Positions 28,818 through 37,603 of a DNA stretch of 64,000 nucleotides are shown piece after piece (within the stretch, counting starts at the first letter, position 1; the number at the start of each line of letters is the position of its first letter). The notes beneath the pieces were generated by a model. The model made no database searches and was not told where the DNA came from. It was given only the letters and a program-made list of their open reading frames with translations. The position numbers and the translations under genes were made by a program. This DNA is from Paraglaciecola sp030730205 (GTDB lineage Bacteria; Pseudomonadota; Gammaproteobacteria; Enterobacterales; Alteromonadaceae). The DNA lies in assembly GCF_052119645.1 (NCBI RefSeq), contig NZ_JBGQOM010000001.1, positions 186,001 to 250,000 of the forward strand. Reading direction: 5' to 3'.

Positions 28818-29987
28818 TTATTTACCTGCTCCATCTCGAAATTCACGTGGTGTTTGGTCAAAGTGCTTTTTAAATACCGCATACATATATTGCAACGAAG
28901 GATAACCACAGACCTGCGCTACCTCGTTAGTTGAAATATTCTCATCTGCTAATAATTTACATGCTCTGGCTAATTTTTCATTATGGATCTCAGTATGAAT
29001 ACTGTGGTCGCGTTCCTCACGAAAACGCTGTTCTAAATTCGAACGTGATACACCCACATAGTCCAACACTTGCTCCACTTTTATGCCTCTGCACGCGTTT
29101 TGACGAATATAGTGCATCGCTTGAATAACGTAAGGGTCTTTCAACGCTTTGAAATCAGTCGACTGCCGTTCTGATACCCCAGCAGGTGGCACTAACACTC
29201 GACGGCTTTTTAAATTAGGATTTTCAAGATTACGATGCAACAACTTAGCCGCTTGGAAGCCCATATCAAAACAGCCTTGAGTTACACTGCTTAAGCTGAT
29301 TCGACTTAGATAACGTGCTATATCATCATCATCAATGCCCACAATTGAAATGTTATCAGGCACCAGTTTGCCAATTTGTTCACAGGCTTGCAGTAGATGA
29401 CGAGCACGTGCATCGGTTACAGACACGATACCCACCGGATTAGGCAAGCCTTGGATCCAATCCGTCACACGATTCATGGTGTATTGCCAAGTTTCTGGAC
29501 GAGTTGGATGCCCCCGATACACCGAACAATCGTAACCGTCATTTTTACATAATTTAACCATTGCACGTTCGCGTTCGAGCGCCCAACGATGGGTTTTATC
29601 AAGCGGTAAACCATAAAAAGCAAAGCGCTCTAAACCCTTTTTCTTTAAATGTTCATAGGCGGCTTTTACCACCTCATAATTATCAGTTGCCACGTAAGGG
29701 ACGTCTGGATAATCTTCTTCATTTGAATAAGACCCGCCCACGCCAATGACTGGCACATTGGCATTTACTAGGGCTTTTTGAATGGCAGGATCGTCAAAGT
29801 CGGCAATAATGCCGTCGCCACTCCACTCTTCAATATGCTCTAGACGAGCTAAAAAGTCCTCTTCTAGATAAACATCCCAATCCACTTTAGACGATTGTAA
29901 ATAGTGACCAATTCCTTCTATCACTTGGCGGTCATACACTTTATTAGCATTAAATAAAAGACTGATACTGTGCCGAGCTTGATACAT
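28818..29987 (-). CDS. xylR: Xylose operon transcriptional activator XylR
   Basis: 389 residues, close to E. coli XylR (392). The N-terminal two-thirds are a periplasmic-binding-protein-like (LacI-type) ligand domain: SISLLFNANKVYDRQVIEGIG, GDGIIADFDDP, FAFYGLPLDKTHRWALER, ISIVGIDDDDIARYLSRISL. The C-terminus is an AraC-type double HTH: HYIRQNACRGIKVEQVLDYV, VSRSNLEQRF, STNEVAQVCGYPSLQYMYAVF, FKKHFDQTPREFR. It binds xylose and should activate the divergent xylBA genes from the 182-base intergenic region. GGAG precedes the ATG. Confidence 0.94.
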   Translation of the reverse strand: MYQARHSISLLFNANKVYDRQVIEGIGHYLQSSKVDWDVYLEEDFLARLEHIEEWSGDGIIADFDDPAIQKALVNANVPVIGVGGSYSNEEDYPDVPYVATDNYEVVKAAYEHLKKKGLERFAFYGLPLDKTHRWALERERAMVKLCKNDGYDCSVYRGHPTRPETWQYTMNRVTDWIQGLPNPVGIVSVTDARARHLLQACEQIGKLVPDNISIVGIDDDDIARYLSRISLSSVTQGCFDMGFQAAKLLHRNLENPNLKSRRVLVPPAGVSERQSTDFKALKDPYVIQAMHYIRQNACRGIKVEQVLDYVGVSRSNLEQRFREERDHSIHTEIHNEKLARACKLLADENISTNEVAQVCGYPSLQYMYAVFKKHFDQTPREFRDGAGK

Positions 29988-30049
29988 AGAGACTCCAACA
30001 AATCGATTTATGTTTTTTAGTATTCTGCAACATTATTGTTACATATGAC

Positions 30050-30055
30050 TATAAT
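30050..30055 (+). promoter_or_regulatory. Possible xylBA promoter -10
   Basis: TATAAT in the xylR-xylB intergenic region with no good -35 element, as expected for an activator-dependent promoter. Downstream (30081-30100) the sequence TTTCGTTA / TTTCGTAA is repeated with 13-base spacing; whether XylR binds it is unknown. Confidence 0.35.
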
Positions 30056-30169
30056 GGAAGCGAGTAGAATTATTATGTTATTTCGTTATTTAATTTCGTA
30101 ATCAGTCCTACAACTCTCTAAAAATAATACTCTCTGCTAGTATCCTCAAAAAATTCTAGAGGACTTACT

Positions 30170-31633
30170 ATGTACTTAGGCGTCGATCTCGGCACTTCTG
30201 GCGTTAAAATAGTGTTAACAAATGCAAGCGGAGAAATCGTAGATACCAGCTCCAGCAGCTTTGAAGTCAGTCGACCAAAACCGCTTTGGTCAGAGCAAAA
30301 CCCCCAAGATTGGTGGACCGGTTTTTGTCAGGCTATGGATAAACTCAGTGCAAACCATGATTTATCAAAGGTACTTGGCCTTGGCTTATCCGGACAAATG
30401 CACGGCGCGACCTTACTCGATGACGCAAATACAGTCATTCGTCCGGCTATTTTATGGAATGACGGTCGATGTGAAGCGCAATGTAAAGAAATTGAAGCAG
30501 AGGTTGCGGATGCTCGTGAACTTACCGGCAATATTATTATGGCTGGTTTTACCGCACCAAAACTGCTTTGGGTAAAACAACATGAACCTGCAAATTTTGC
30601 ACGTATCGCCAAAGTATTGCTGCCAAAAGACTATTTACGTTTTTTACTAACGGGTGATTACGCAACTGATATGTCAGACGCGGCCGGCACCATGTGGCTA
30701 GATGTAAAACAACGTACTTGGCACACAGGGTTATTAGCAGCCTGCGGTTTAGATGAATCACATATGCCCCGTTTGTTTGAAGGTTCAGATATCACTGGCA
30801 CACTTAAATCAGAAGTGGCGGCACGCTGGAATATGTCAGCGATACCAGTAATCGCCGGTGGTGGTGACAACGCGGCTGGCGCCGTGGGAGTCGGTATCGT
30901 CAAACCAGGTCAAGCGATGCTGTCGCTGGGTACTTCAGGCGTGTATTTTGCCGTTACTGATGGCTTTACTGCGAATCCTGAGTCAGCGGTTCATAGCTTT
31001 TGTCACGCCCTACCAAACACCTGGCATTTAATGTCGGTCGTACTGAGCGCCGCAAGTTGTTTGCAATGGTTTGCCGATAACATTGCCAAACGCCCAGTGC
31101 AAACCTTATTGGATGAGCTCGATAACACTGACATCAATCTAGAACATTGTCCTATTTTTCTTCCTTATTTAAGCGGTGAACGCACACCACACAACAATCC
31201 GTTTGCGAGTGGCTCATTTTTTGGCTTAAACCATTCTACTGCCCAAGTGAACTTAACCTATAGCGTATTGGAAGGCGTCAGTTTTGCCTTTGCCGATGGT
31301 GTAGAGGCATTAAATAAAGCGGCGGGTGAGGCTGACGAAATTACGTTAATCGGCGGTGGAGCTAAAAGTCGTTACTGGCGTCAATTATTGGCGGATGTGC
31401 TCGCACGCCCAGTCAATTATCGCACGGGTGGCGATGTAGGCCCGGGCTTAGGTGCGGCAAGGCTGGCACAAATTGCCATCGATACTGACCGTACTTTGCA
31501 AGAAATTTGTCCACAACCTGCGCTTGAAAGTATCTTCGAACCCAACAATGAACGAGTTGCGTTATTAAAGATAAGACGAGAACAGTTTCAACAAATATAC
31601 GTTCAATTGGCGCCCCTAATGAAGCAGCACTAA
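30170..31633 (+). CDS. xylB: Xylulokinase
   Basis: 487 residues of the FGGY kinase family. N-terminal phosphate-binding motif MYLGVDLGTSGVKIVL, substrate region GLGLSGQMHGATLLD and DAAGTMWLD, and C-terminal ATP-binding EITLIGGGAKSRYWRQLLAD. It phosphorylates D-xylulose to xylulose 5-phosphate for the pentose phosphate pathway. AGAGGA lies 7 bases before the ATG. Here xylB precedes xylA, the reverse of E. coli. Confidence 0.96.
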   Translation: MYLGVDLGTSGVKIVLTNASGEIVDTSSSSFEVSRPKPLWSEQNPQDWWTGFCQAMDKLSANHDLSKVLGLGLSGQMHGATLLDDANTVIRPAILWNDGRCEAQCKEIEAEVADARELTGNIIMAGFTAPKLLWVKQHEPANFARIAKVLLPKDYLRFLLTGDYATDMSDAAGTMWLDVKQRTWHTGLLAACGLDESHMPRLFEGSDITGTLKSEVAARWNMSAIPVIAGGGDNAAGAVGVGIVKPGQAMLSLGTSGVYFAVTDGFTANPESAVHSFCHALPNTWHLMSVVLSAASCLQWFADNIAKRPVQTLLDELDNTDINLEHCPIFLPYLSGERTPHNNPFASGSFFGLNHSTAQVNLTYSVLEGVSFAFADGVEALNKAAGEADEITLIGGGAKSRYWRQLLADVLARPVNYRTGGDVGPGLGAARLAQIAIDTDRTLQEICPQPALESIFEPNNERVALLKIRREQFQQIYVQLAPLMKQH

Positions 31634-31701
31634 GCAGTAGAGAAGCGTTTGATAACAAAAAAGCAACAAAAAGCACACTAGTTAATTAAGAAAACATAAT
31701 T

Positions 31702-31737
31702 GTTAGCCTGTCAGTGAAACTGCATGATAGTGCTAAC
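31702..31737 (+). promoter_or_regulatory. Inverted repeat between xylB and xylA
   Basis: GTTAGC (31702-31707) and GCTAAC (31732-31737) flank a 24-base loop in the 140-base gap before xylA. It could be an RNA structure or an extra operator; no direct evidence for either. Confidence 0.25.
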
Positions 31738-31773
31738 CGAATCATTACATTTTTATCATTTTAGGAGCGCCTC

Positions 31774-33093
31774 ATGACTGAGTATTTCAAAGATATTTCC
31801 AAAATCCAATATGAAGGGACAGAGTCAACTAATCCTCTTGCCTTCCATCATTACAACCCTTCAGAAGTTATCTTGGGTAAAACCATGGCCGAGCATTTGC
31901 GCTTCTCTTCTTGCTACTGGCACAACTTTTGTTGGGATGGTAGCGACGTATTTGGCCAAGGTGTATTCGGTCGCCCATGGTTACAAGCGGGCGACGAAAT
32001 GCAACGCGCCAAAGAGAAAGCCAATGTCGCCTTTGAATTTTTCTCAAAGTTAAACGCGCCTTACTACTGTTTCCACGATGCCGATGTCGCGCCGGGTGGC
32101 AAGTCAATTAAAGAGTACATTAATAACTTCGCTGAAATCACCGATGTGCTTGAACAGAAACAAGCTGAAACAGGCATGAAGTTATTGTGGGGTACAGCTA
32201 ACTTGTTCAGCCATCCACGTTATGCTGGCGGCGCAATTACCAGTCCTGATCCTGAAATTTTTACCTACGGTGCAACTCAGGTATATCATGCAATGAACGC
32301 CACTAAGCGTTTAGGTGGCGAAAACTACGTATTGTGGGGTGGTCGTGAAGGTTACGAAACCTTACTCAACACTGACCTTCGTCAAGAGCGTGAGCAACTA
32401 GGTCGCTTTATGCAAATGGTAGTTGAGCATAAAAACAAAATTGGTTTTAAAGGTGCATTGTTGATCGAGCCAAAACCACAAGAGCCGACTAAACATCAAT
32501 ACGACTACGACAGCGCTACGGTATACGGCTTCCTTAAGCAATATGGTCTAGAGCAAGAGTACAAAGTAAACATCGAAGCAAACCACGCTACTTTAGCGGG
32601 CCATTCTTTCCATCACGAAGTCGCTACTGCGGTTTCTTTAGGTATTTTTGGTAGCTTAGATGCTAACCGAGGCGATGCACAACTAGGTTGGGATACAGAC
32701 CAATTCCCTACCGATGTGCCTGAATTAACCTTAGTCATGTATGAAATTTTGAAAGCGGGCGGTTTCACTACTGGTGGTATGAACTTTGACTGTAAATTAC
32801 GTCGTCAAAGCTCTGATCCTGCAGATATGTTCCATGCTCACATTGGTGGTATGGATCACTTAGCCTTATCGTTACGTAAAGCCGCTGCTATCTTAGAAAA
32901 TGACTTCTTGGCTGATTGCGTTAAACAACGTTATGCAGGCTGGAGTGGCAACCTTGGAAAGGCGATTCAAAATGGTGAGCATAGCTTGGGCTCATTAGCT
33001 GACTTCGCTGCTGCCAATAATATTCAACCTAAACACCTTAGTGGTCAGCAAGAATTGTTAGAAAACAAAATCAACCGCGTGTTGTTCGGTTAA
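31774..33093 (+). CDS. xylA: Xylose isomerase
   Basis: 439 residues, the class II length. Family segments include HLRFSSCYWHNFCWDGSD, YYCFHDADVAPGG with the catalytic His, ENYVLWGGREGYETLLNTD, GALLIEPKPQEPTKHQYDYD with the metal-binding Glu, NIEANHATLAGHSFHHE and NRGDAQLGWDTDQFP. It converts D-xylose to D-xylulose. TTTTAGGAGCGCC gives a strong ribosome-binding site. A clear terminator follows, so xylBA ends here. Confidence 0.97.
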   Translation: MTEYFKDISKIQYEGTESTNPLAFHHYNPSEVILGKTMAEHLRFSSCYWHNFCWDGSDVFGQGVFGRPWLQAGDEMQRAKEKANVAFEFFSKLNAPYYCFHDADVAPGGKSIKEYINNFAEITDVLEQKQAETGMKLLWGTANLFSHPRYAGGAITSPDPEIFTYGATQVYHAMNATKRLGGENYVLWGGREGYETLLNTDLRQEREQLGRFMQMVVEHKNKIGFKGALLIEPKPQEPTKHQYDYDSATVYGFLKQYGLEQEYKVNIEANHATLAGHSFHHEVATAVSLGIFGSLDANRGDAQLGWDTDQFPTDVPELTLVMYEILKAGGFTTGGMNFDCKLRRQSSDPADMFHAHIGGMDHLALSLRKAAAILENDFLADCVKQRYAGWSGNLGKAIQNGEHSLGSLADFAAANNIQPKHLSGQQELLENKINRVLFG

Positions 33094-33115
33094 TCCATCG
33101 TTTTGTGTTGTCCCG

Positions 33116-33143
33116 TGAGTAAATGACTGTGTCCCATTTACTC
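33116..33143 (+). terminator. First hairpin after xylA
   Basis: GAGTAAATG / CATTTACTC arms with a short loop just upstream of the strong terminator at 33154; probably protects the 3' end or assists termination. Confidence 0.45.
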
Positions 33144-33153
33144 GCACTTTTAC

Positions 33154-33179
33154 AAGGCCTCATTTGAGGCCTTTTTTTT
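33154..33179 (+). terminator. Rho-independent terminator of xylBA
   Basis: AAGGCCTCA-TT-TGAGGCCTT followed directly by TTTTTT, a textbook terminator. Confidence 0.95.
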
Positions 33180-33335
33180 GCTATATTGTTAATATTGAAT
33201 AGTAACAATTGAAAATTTAAGCTGATGGGGGTACTTTGCTAGCGATGTGGATAGTTAGATTAACAGCATGCAGTTGCTCGTTACCACACGCTATGTTAAG
33301 GCCCCTTCTCCCTAGTATCAGGACCAGCACCTATC

Positions 33336-34214
33336 ATGAAAATTACCCCTCTTCTGCAGCTTGAAGATGTCTTGGCCCTTATCCTTGACGCGGTGTGTGT
33401 TGTCGATAAAGCAGATACTTTTATTTTTGTGAGCTCGGCATTTGAACACATGTTTGGTTATTTGCCGGCGGAGGTGATTGGCCGCTCTGTTTTTGATTTT
33501 GTGTATGTTGAAGATCGTCAAAAAACAACCAAAACCGTAGCTAGCCTATTGTCAGGAACAACCCAGTCTAGTTTTGAAAACCGCTGGTTACATAAGTCAG
33601 GCAAAATAGTCCATGTTTTGTGGTCTGCGAGATGGTCAGAACAGCATCAAGTCAGGATCGCAGTTGCTCACGACATCAGTGAACGCAAACAAATGGAACA
33701 GCACCTAGAATATTTAGCTAAACATGACTCTCTCACCTCCTTGCCCAACCGAGCCACAGTAAAAGAACGTCTACAAAAATGCTTGAATGGCGCCAGAGCT
33801 AACGATGCCAATTTTTATGTGCTGTTTATCGATGTCGACAAATTTAAAGCGGTCAACGATAACTACGGCCACACTCTGGGTGATCGGGTATTAGAACAAA
33901 TAGCTCAACGTTTATTACATTGTGTTCGAGACTCCGATACTGTTGGCAGGATCGGAGGCGACGAATTCATTGTCTTACTTAATAATATTGCCAATGCAGA
34001 CACGGTAATGAATGTGGCAGAGAAAATGTGTCGCGCAGTGGCCCAGCCTTTTATATTTTTAGGGGTAAGCCTGGACCTTTCTTTGAGTATTGGTATTGCG
34101 GCTTACCCTGATCACGGCGGCGACAGTGAAACCTTATTACAATTAGCAGATGATGCGATGTTCAAAGCCAAAAAAGCGGGGGGCAACAGAGTTAACCTGC
34201 ATGTAAACCCATAA
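33336..34214 (+). CDS. PAS-GGDEF diguanylate cyclase
   Basis: 292 residues, no membrane segments, so cytoplasmic. A PAS domain (about 8-115; AVCVVDKADTFIFVSSAFEHMFG, then VRIAVAHDISERK) is joined to a GGDEF domain (125-290; HDSLTSLPNRA, FIDVDKFKAVNDNYGH). The active site is intact (GGDEF, 207-211), and the inhibitory I-site RxxD is present (RDSD, 198-201), five residues ahead. It should make c-di-GMP under product inhibition. It sits alone inside the xylose/xylan locus, after the xylA terminator, with no good ribosome-binding site before the ATG. Confidence 0.92.
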   Translation: MKITPLLQLEDVLALILDAVCVVDKADTFIFVSSAFEHMFGYLPAEVIGRSVFDFVYVEDRQKTTKTVASLLSGTTQSSFENRWLHKSGKIVHVLWSARWSEQHQVRIAVAHDISERKQMEQHLEYLAKHDSLTSLPNRATVKERLQKCLNGARANDANFYVLFIDVDKFKAVNDNYGHTLGDRVLEQIAQRLLHCVRDSDTVGRIGGDEFIVLLNNIANADTVMNVAEKMCRAVAQPFIFLGVSLDLSLSIGIAAYPDHGGDSETLLQLADDAMFKAKKAGGNRVNLHVNP

Positions 34215-34257
34215 GGCTATAACGCGTACACACTGTTCCCATCAAGCAGAATTGGTC

Positions 34258-34284
34258 ATAAAAAAGGCCGCTAATTAGCGGCCT
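34258..34284 (-). terminator. Terminator of the xylose MFS gene
   Basis: AGGCCGCT-AATT-AGCGGCCT (34265-34284) with six T following on the minus strand. It also separates the convergent GGDEF gene. Confidence 0.9.
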
Positions 34285-34305
34285 ACTTGCTCCAAAAACC
34301 AGTGA

Positions 34306-35709
34306 CTAACCTTGCATATCTTCCAGCTCTCGGCCTTTAGTTTCGTACATATATTTAGCAATAAACAAAATAGAAATACCAGCACAAAGGGTGTAAAAAC
34401 CATATGCTCCTGCCAAGCCAATACTTGCTAACATGATAGGGAAGGTCATGGTGATTCCAAAATTTGCGCCCCATTGAAACAAGCCTGCAACCGCTAAACC
34501 AGAACCGCGAATTTGATTCGGGAACATTTCACCTAACATCACCCACATCACCGGCCCCCATGACAAATTAAAGAAAAACACATAGGCATTGGCTGAAATC
34601 AACGCAAAGGTGCCCATCTCACCTAAGTCAAGATTGCCGTTTAGGTCTAAATCCGAATTCATAAAGGCAAACACCAAACAGCCAAGCGTCAGGGTCATGC
34701 CGATTGATCCAAGTAGCAAAAACGGTTTACGCCCTACTTTATCAATCAAATACATAGTGATTACACAGGCTGCAATACTCACTGCACCGCTGATGATGTT
34801 GATCAATAGTGCATCTGACTCTGAAAAGCCCACCGCTTGCCACAATACCGCACCATAATAAAACACCACATTAATACCGACTAATTGCTGGAATACCGCC
34901 AAACCAATGCCAATCCACACAATTTTACGGACCTTACGGGTTTGTGTGTCTAGTAAATCGGCCAACTTAGGTTCGTGACGGTCTCCAGCCAACGACTGCT
35001 GAATTTCAACTAACTTTTGGTGACCTTGCTCAGCACCATATAATCGAGCTAGCACTACCGCAGCTTGTTGGTCTTTTTTACGCAGGACTAAGTAGCGCGG
35101 GCTCTCTGGGATGAACACTAAAAAAGCTAAAAACAATACCGCAGGCACTAACTCAATCCAGAACATCCAGCGCCAAGCAGCAAAGCCGAGCCAAAACTCC
35201 GCGGTCGATGCTCCAGCAAAATTAGCTAATAAATAATTACTCACAAAGGCCGCGAATAAGCCGGTAATAATGGCAACTTGCTGAATGGATGATAAACGTC
35301 CACGTAAACGCGCTGGAGCAATTTCGCTGATGTAAGCGGGTGCCATAACGGAAGCGGCGCCCACTGCCAAACCACCAATGATGCGATATACAATAAACTC
35401 CATTGAAGAACTGGCAACACCCGAGCCCCACGCGCTCAGAATAAATAACATGGCAGTAGCCAACAACAGCGCTTTACGGCCATAACTGTCAGCTAATCTT
35501 CCGGCGGTAAATGCCCCCACTGCGCAACCTAACAACATACTTGCCACATTAAAGCCGGTACCAATATCATTTGAGTTAAACGTTTTTTGCAATCCATCGA
35601 TGGTGCCGTTGATCACGCCACTGTCAAAACCAAACAAAAAACCGCCAATGGTTGCCACCATGCTCACTAATACAATAAAGAGCATATTCTCACTTTTTGG
35701 AGTATTCAA
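34306..35709 (-). CDS. Sugar porter MFS transporter, probable D-xylose:proton symporter
   Basis: 467 residues with twelve membrane helices. Sugar-porter signatures: GGFLFGFDSGVINGTI, GRLADSYGRKALLL, RIIGGLAVGAASVMAPAYISE, IPESPRYLVLRKK, FQQLVGINVVFYYG and YETKGRELEDMQG. The family includes XylE, GalP and AraE. The TTG start at 35709 is preferred because AGAGGTAGG precedes it; an ATG 24 bases inside is the alternative. Its place next to xylBA and the xylan genes points to xylose uptake. Confidence 0.88.
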   Translation of the reverse strand: MNTPKSENMLFIVLVSMVATIGGFLFGFDSGVINGTIDGLQKTFNSNDIGTGFNVASMLLGCAVGAFTAGRLADSYGRKALLLATAMLFILSAWGSGVASSSMEFIVYRIIGGLAVGAASVMAPAYISEIAPARLRGRLSSIQQVAIITGLFAAFVSNYLLANFAGASTAEFWLGFAAWRWMFWIELVPAVLFLAFLVFIPESPRYLVLRKKDQQAAVVLARLYGAEQGHQKLVEIQQSLAGDRHEPKLADLLDTQTRKVRKIVWIGIGLAVFQQLVGINVVFYYGAVLWQAVGFSESDALLINIISGAVSIAACVITMYLIDKVGRKPFLLLGSIGMTLTLGCLVFAFMNSDLDLNGNLDLGEMGTFALISANAYVFFFNLSWGPVMWVMLGEMFPNQIRGSGLAVAGLFQWGANFGITMTFPIMLASIGLAGAYGFYTLCAGISILFIAKYMYETKGRELEDMQG

Positions 35710-35764
35710 ACGCCTACCTCTTTTATAAATTGACAGAAAAAACAGTGCATCACAGCATACTCAA

Positions 35765-35782
35765 GTTGTCAGTTCAGACAAC
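35765..35782. promoter_or_regulatory. Palindromic operator-like site upstream of the xylose transporter
   Basis: GTTGTC-AGTTCA-GACAAC, perfect 6-bp arms, 56 bases upstream of the transporter start. I see no second copy before the other xylose or xylan genes. The cognate regulator is unknown. Confidence 0.4.
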
Positions 35783-35835
35783 CAGATGTTAAATGTCTGT
35801 GAAAAAACATAATGTTGAATTGAAAAATAAGGGTA

Positions 35836-36021
35836 TTAATTGGCAAGTTTAACAACGACGTCGTCTTTGCCTCTTGTATAACGAATGAGCTTACTTTTTC
35901 CGCAAGCACAGTTTACGGGGCTGATGATTTTGTCAAGCCTTGTCCCCAAGAGTCCTAACGAACAAAAATAGTACAACAGGGAACATAAAATAATGCAGAA
36001 AGCGAAAATAACAATAACCAA
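35836..36021 (-). CDS. Possible small single-pass membrane protein
   Basis: 61 codons from a TTG with no good ribosome-binding site. A hydrophobic helix (VIVIFAFCIILCSLLYYFC) is followed by a basic, Cys-containing tail (NCACGKSKLIRYTRGK). It would fill the 368-base gap between the divergent xylose porter and GPH symporter genes, which otherwise holds only the operator-like dyad and their promoters. It may be spurious. Confidence 0.22.
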   Translation of the reverse strand: MVIVIFAFCIILCSLLYYFCSLGLLGTRLDKIISPVNCACGKSKLIRYTRGKDDVVVKLAN

Positions 36022-36077
36022 AAACCACCAACCCGATACAATTCGACCATAACAAAAAAACTACAAATGACTTACAT

Positions 36078-37547
36078 ATGAATCAGCAAACCGAAAAGTT
36101 AAGCGTTATTGAAAAAGTGGGTTACAGCTTAGGTGATTTAGCGGCTAATTTAGTCTTTCAAACTCTCGTTACTTTTATCGCTTTCTTTTACACCGACGTA
36201 TACAAAATACCCGTTGAATCAGCGACTAAGGTCATTTTTATCTGTGGTTTGCTCGCCGCTTTCTTTAATCCATTCATGGGCATGATCGCTGACAGAACAC
36301 AAACGCGGTGGGGTAAATTTCGTCCGTGGATTTTATGGACCTCTGTCCCCTTCGGTGTACTTGCCCTATTGGCCTTTAGCACCCCAGACTTTGGTCCCGA
36401 CGGGAAAGTGTATTACGCATTTATTACCTACATGTTATTGCTTTTAGTGTATTCAGCTAACAATCTGCCTTACGCCGCCCTCAGTGGTGTGATTACCGGC
36501 AACATGCAAGAACGTAATAGCATGTCCTCTTATCGTTTTGTGGCGGTGATGATTGCGCAGTTTATTATTCAAGTATTGCTTCTTCCGCTGGTACTCATTG
36601 CGGGGGATGGCGACAAGGCCATCGGTTTTGAAAAGGTTATGACCTTTTTATCAATTGCCGGCATCATTATGTTTCTCATTACCTTTTTTACCACCAAAGA
36701 ACGGGTTGTTCCTACCGACGAACAAAAATCTACGGTATTAGAAGACATCAAAGATTTAATGGCTAATCGCCCTTGGATCATGATGTTAATCATCACCATC
36801 TTAGTGTTTGTGACTTTGGCCTTGAAAGGCGGCATGTACATCTATTATTTTGAAAACTACCTCGACGCTGGACAGATTGCTGCCTTTTTACAAAACATTG
36901 GGTTTAACCGTTTTATTAATGGCTTAAACGCTGGATTAACTGGCTTGGGTTTATCTGAGTTTCATTGGCCTGAAGATCCGGCCACCTCTGGCTTTAGTTT
37001 ATTTAATGCAGGCGGGATCATATTCATGATCATCGGTATTGGCTTTTCTAAGTCCTTAGCGGATAAATTTGGAAAGCGAGAAGTGTTTGGTGCCTCATTA
37101 TTTTTATCCACGCTATTTATTTTAGTGTTCTACTTCTATCCTGCCGATGCTATTGGTTTAGTGTTTACCTCACAAATATTGCACGGCTTCTTTTATGGTA
37201 TTTCGACCCCTTTATTGTGGGCGATGATAGCCGATGTGGCAGATTACTCAGAATGGAAAACCCATCGCCGTGCTACTGCAATCATCTTCTCAGCCATGAT
37301 CGTAGGCTTAAAAGTGGGTTTAACGTTAGGCTCATCTATTCTGTCGAGCATATTGGATTACTTTAATTACAGCGCAGACTTAAGCACCCAGTTACCTGAC
37401 ACTATTAATGGCATTAAATTGTCGGTTAGTGTGTTTGCGTCCATTCCCTTTTTCTTAGCCGTGGCGTGTTTATTTGGCTACAGCATCAATAAAACGATGG
37501 AACAAAAAATTGAAAAAGACTTAGCTGCACGTCGCCAAGTTAATTAA
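36078..37547 (+). CDS. GPH-family (glycoside-pentoside-hexuronide) cation symporter
   Basis: 489 residues, about twelve membrane helices. Family segments: EKVGYSLGDLAANLVFQTL, LAAFFNPFMGMIADRTQTRW, GKFRPWILW, YAALSGVITGNMQERNSMSS and MIADVADYSEWKTHRRATA. Relatives include XylP (isoprimeverose/xyloside) and YicJ. Followed after 56 bases by a cytoplasmic GH43, so it probably imports xylo-oligosaccharides for intracellular hydrolysis. Confidence 0.9.
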   Translation: MNQQTEKLSVIEKVGYSLGDLAANLVFQTLVTFIAFFYTDVYKIPVESATKVIFICGLLAAFFNPFMGMIADRTQTRWGKFRPWILWTSVPFGVLALLAFSTPDFGPDGKVYYAFITYMLLLLVYSANNLPYAALSGVITGNMQERNSMSSYRFVAVMIAQFIIQVLLLPLVLIAGDGDKAIGFEKVMTFLSIAGIIMFLITFFTTKERVVPTDEQKSTVLEDIKDLMANRPWIMMLIITILVFVTLALKGGMYIYYFENYLDAGQIAAFLQNIGFNRFINGLNAGLTGLGLSEFHWPEDPATSGFSLFNAGGIIFMIIGIGFSKSLADKFGKREVFGASLFLSTLFILVFYFYPADAIGLVFTSQILHGFFYGISTPLLWAMIADVADYSEWKTHRRATAIIFSAMIVGLKVGLTLGSSILSSILDYFNYSADLSTQLPDTINGIKLSVSVFASIPFFLAVACLFGYSINKTMEQKIEKDLAARRQVN

Positions 37548-37563
37548 TTCATCCTCTTTATAT

Positions 37564-37582
37564 GCCGTCTGTGTGAGACGGC
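37564..37582 (+). promoter_or_regulatory. Intercistronic hairpin between GPH symporter and GH43
   Basis: GCCGTCT-GTGTG-AGACGGC, a stable 7-bp stem without U-tract. It may stabilise the upstream message or set relative expression in the operon. Confidence 0.4.
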
Positions 37583-37603
37583 GACTTTACCAAGTGAGTT
37601 TTT

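Noticed and set aside
33318..33521. 67-codon minus-strand frame over the GGDEF gene start
   Set aside because: Basic, repetitive composition; lies inside the PAS coding sequence.
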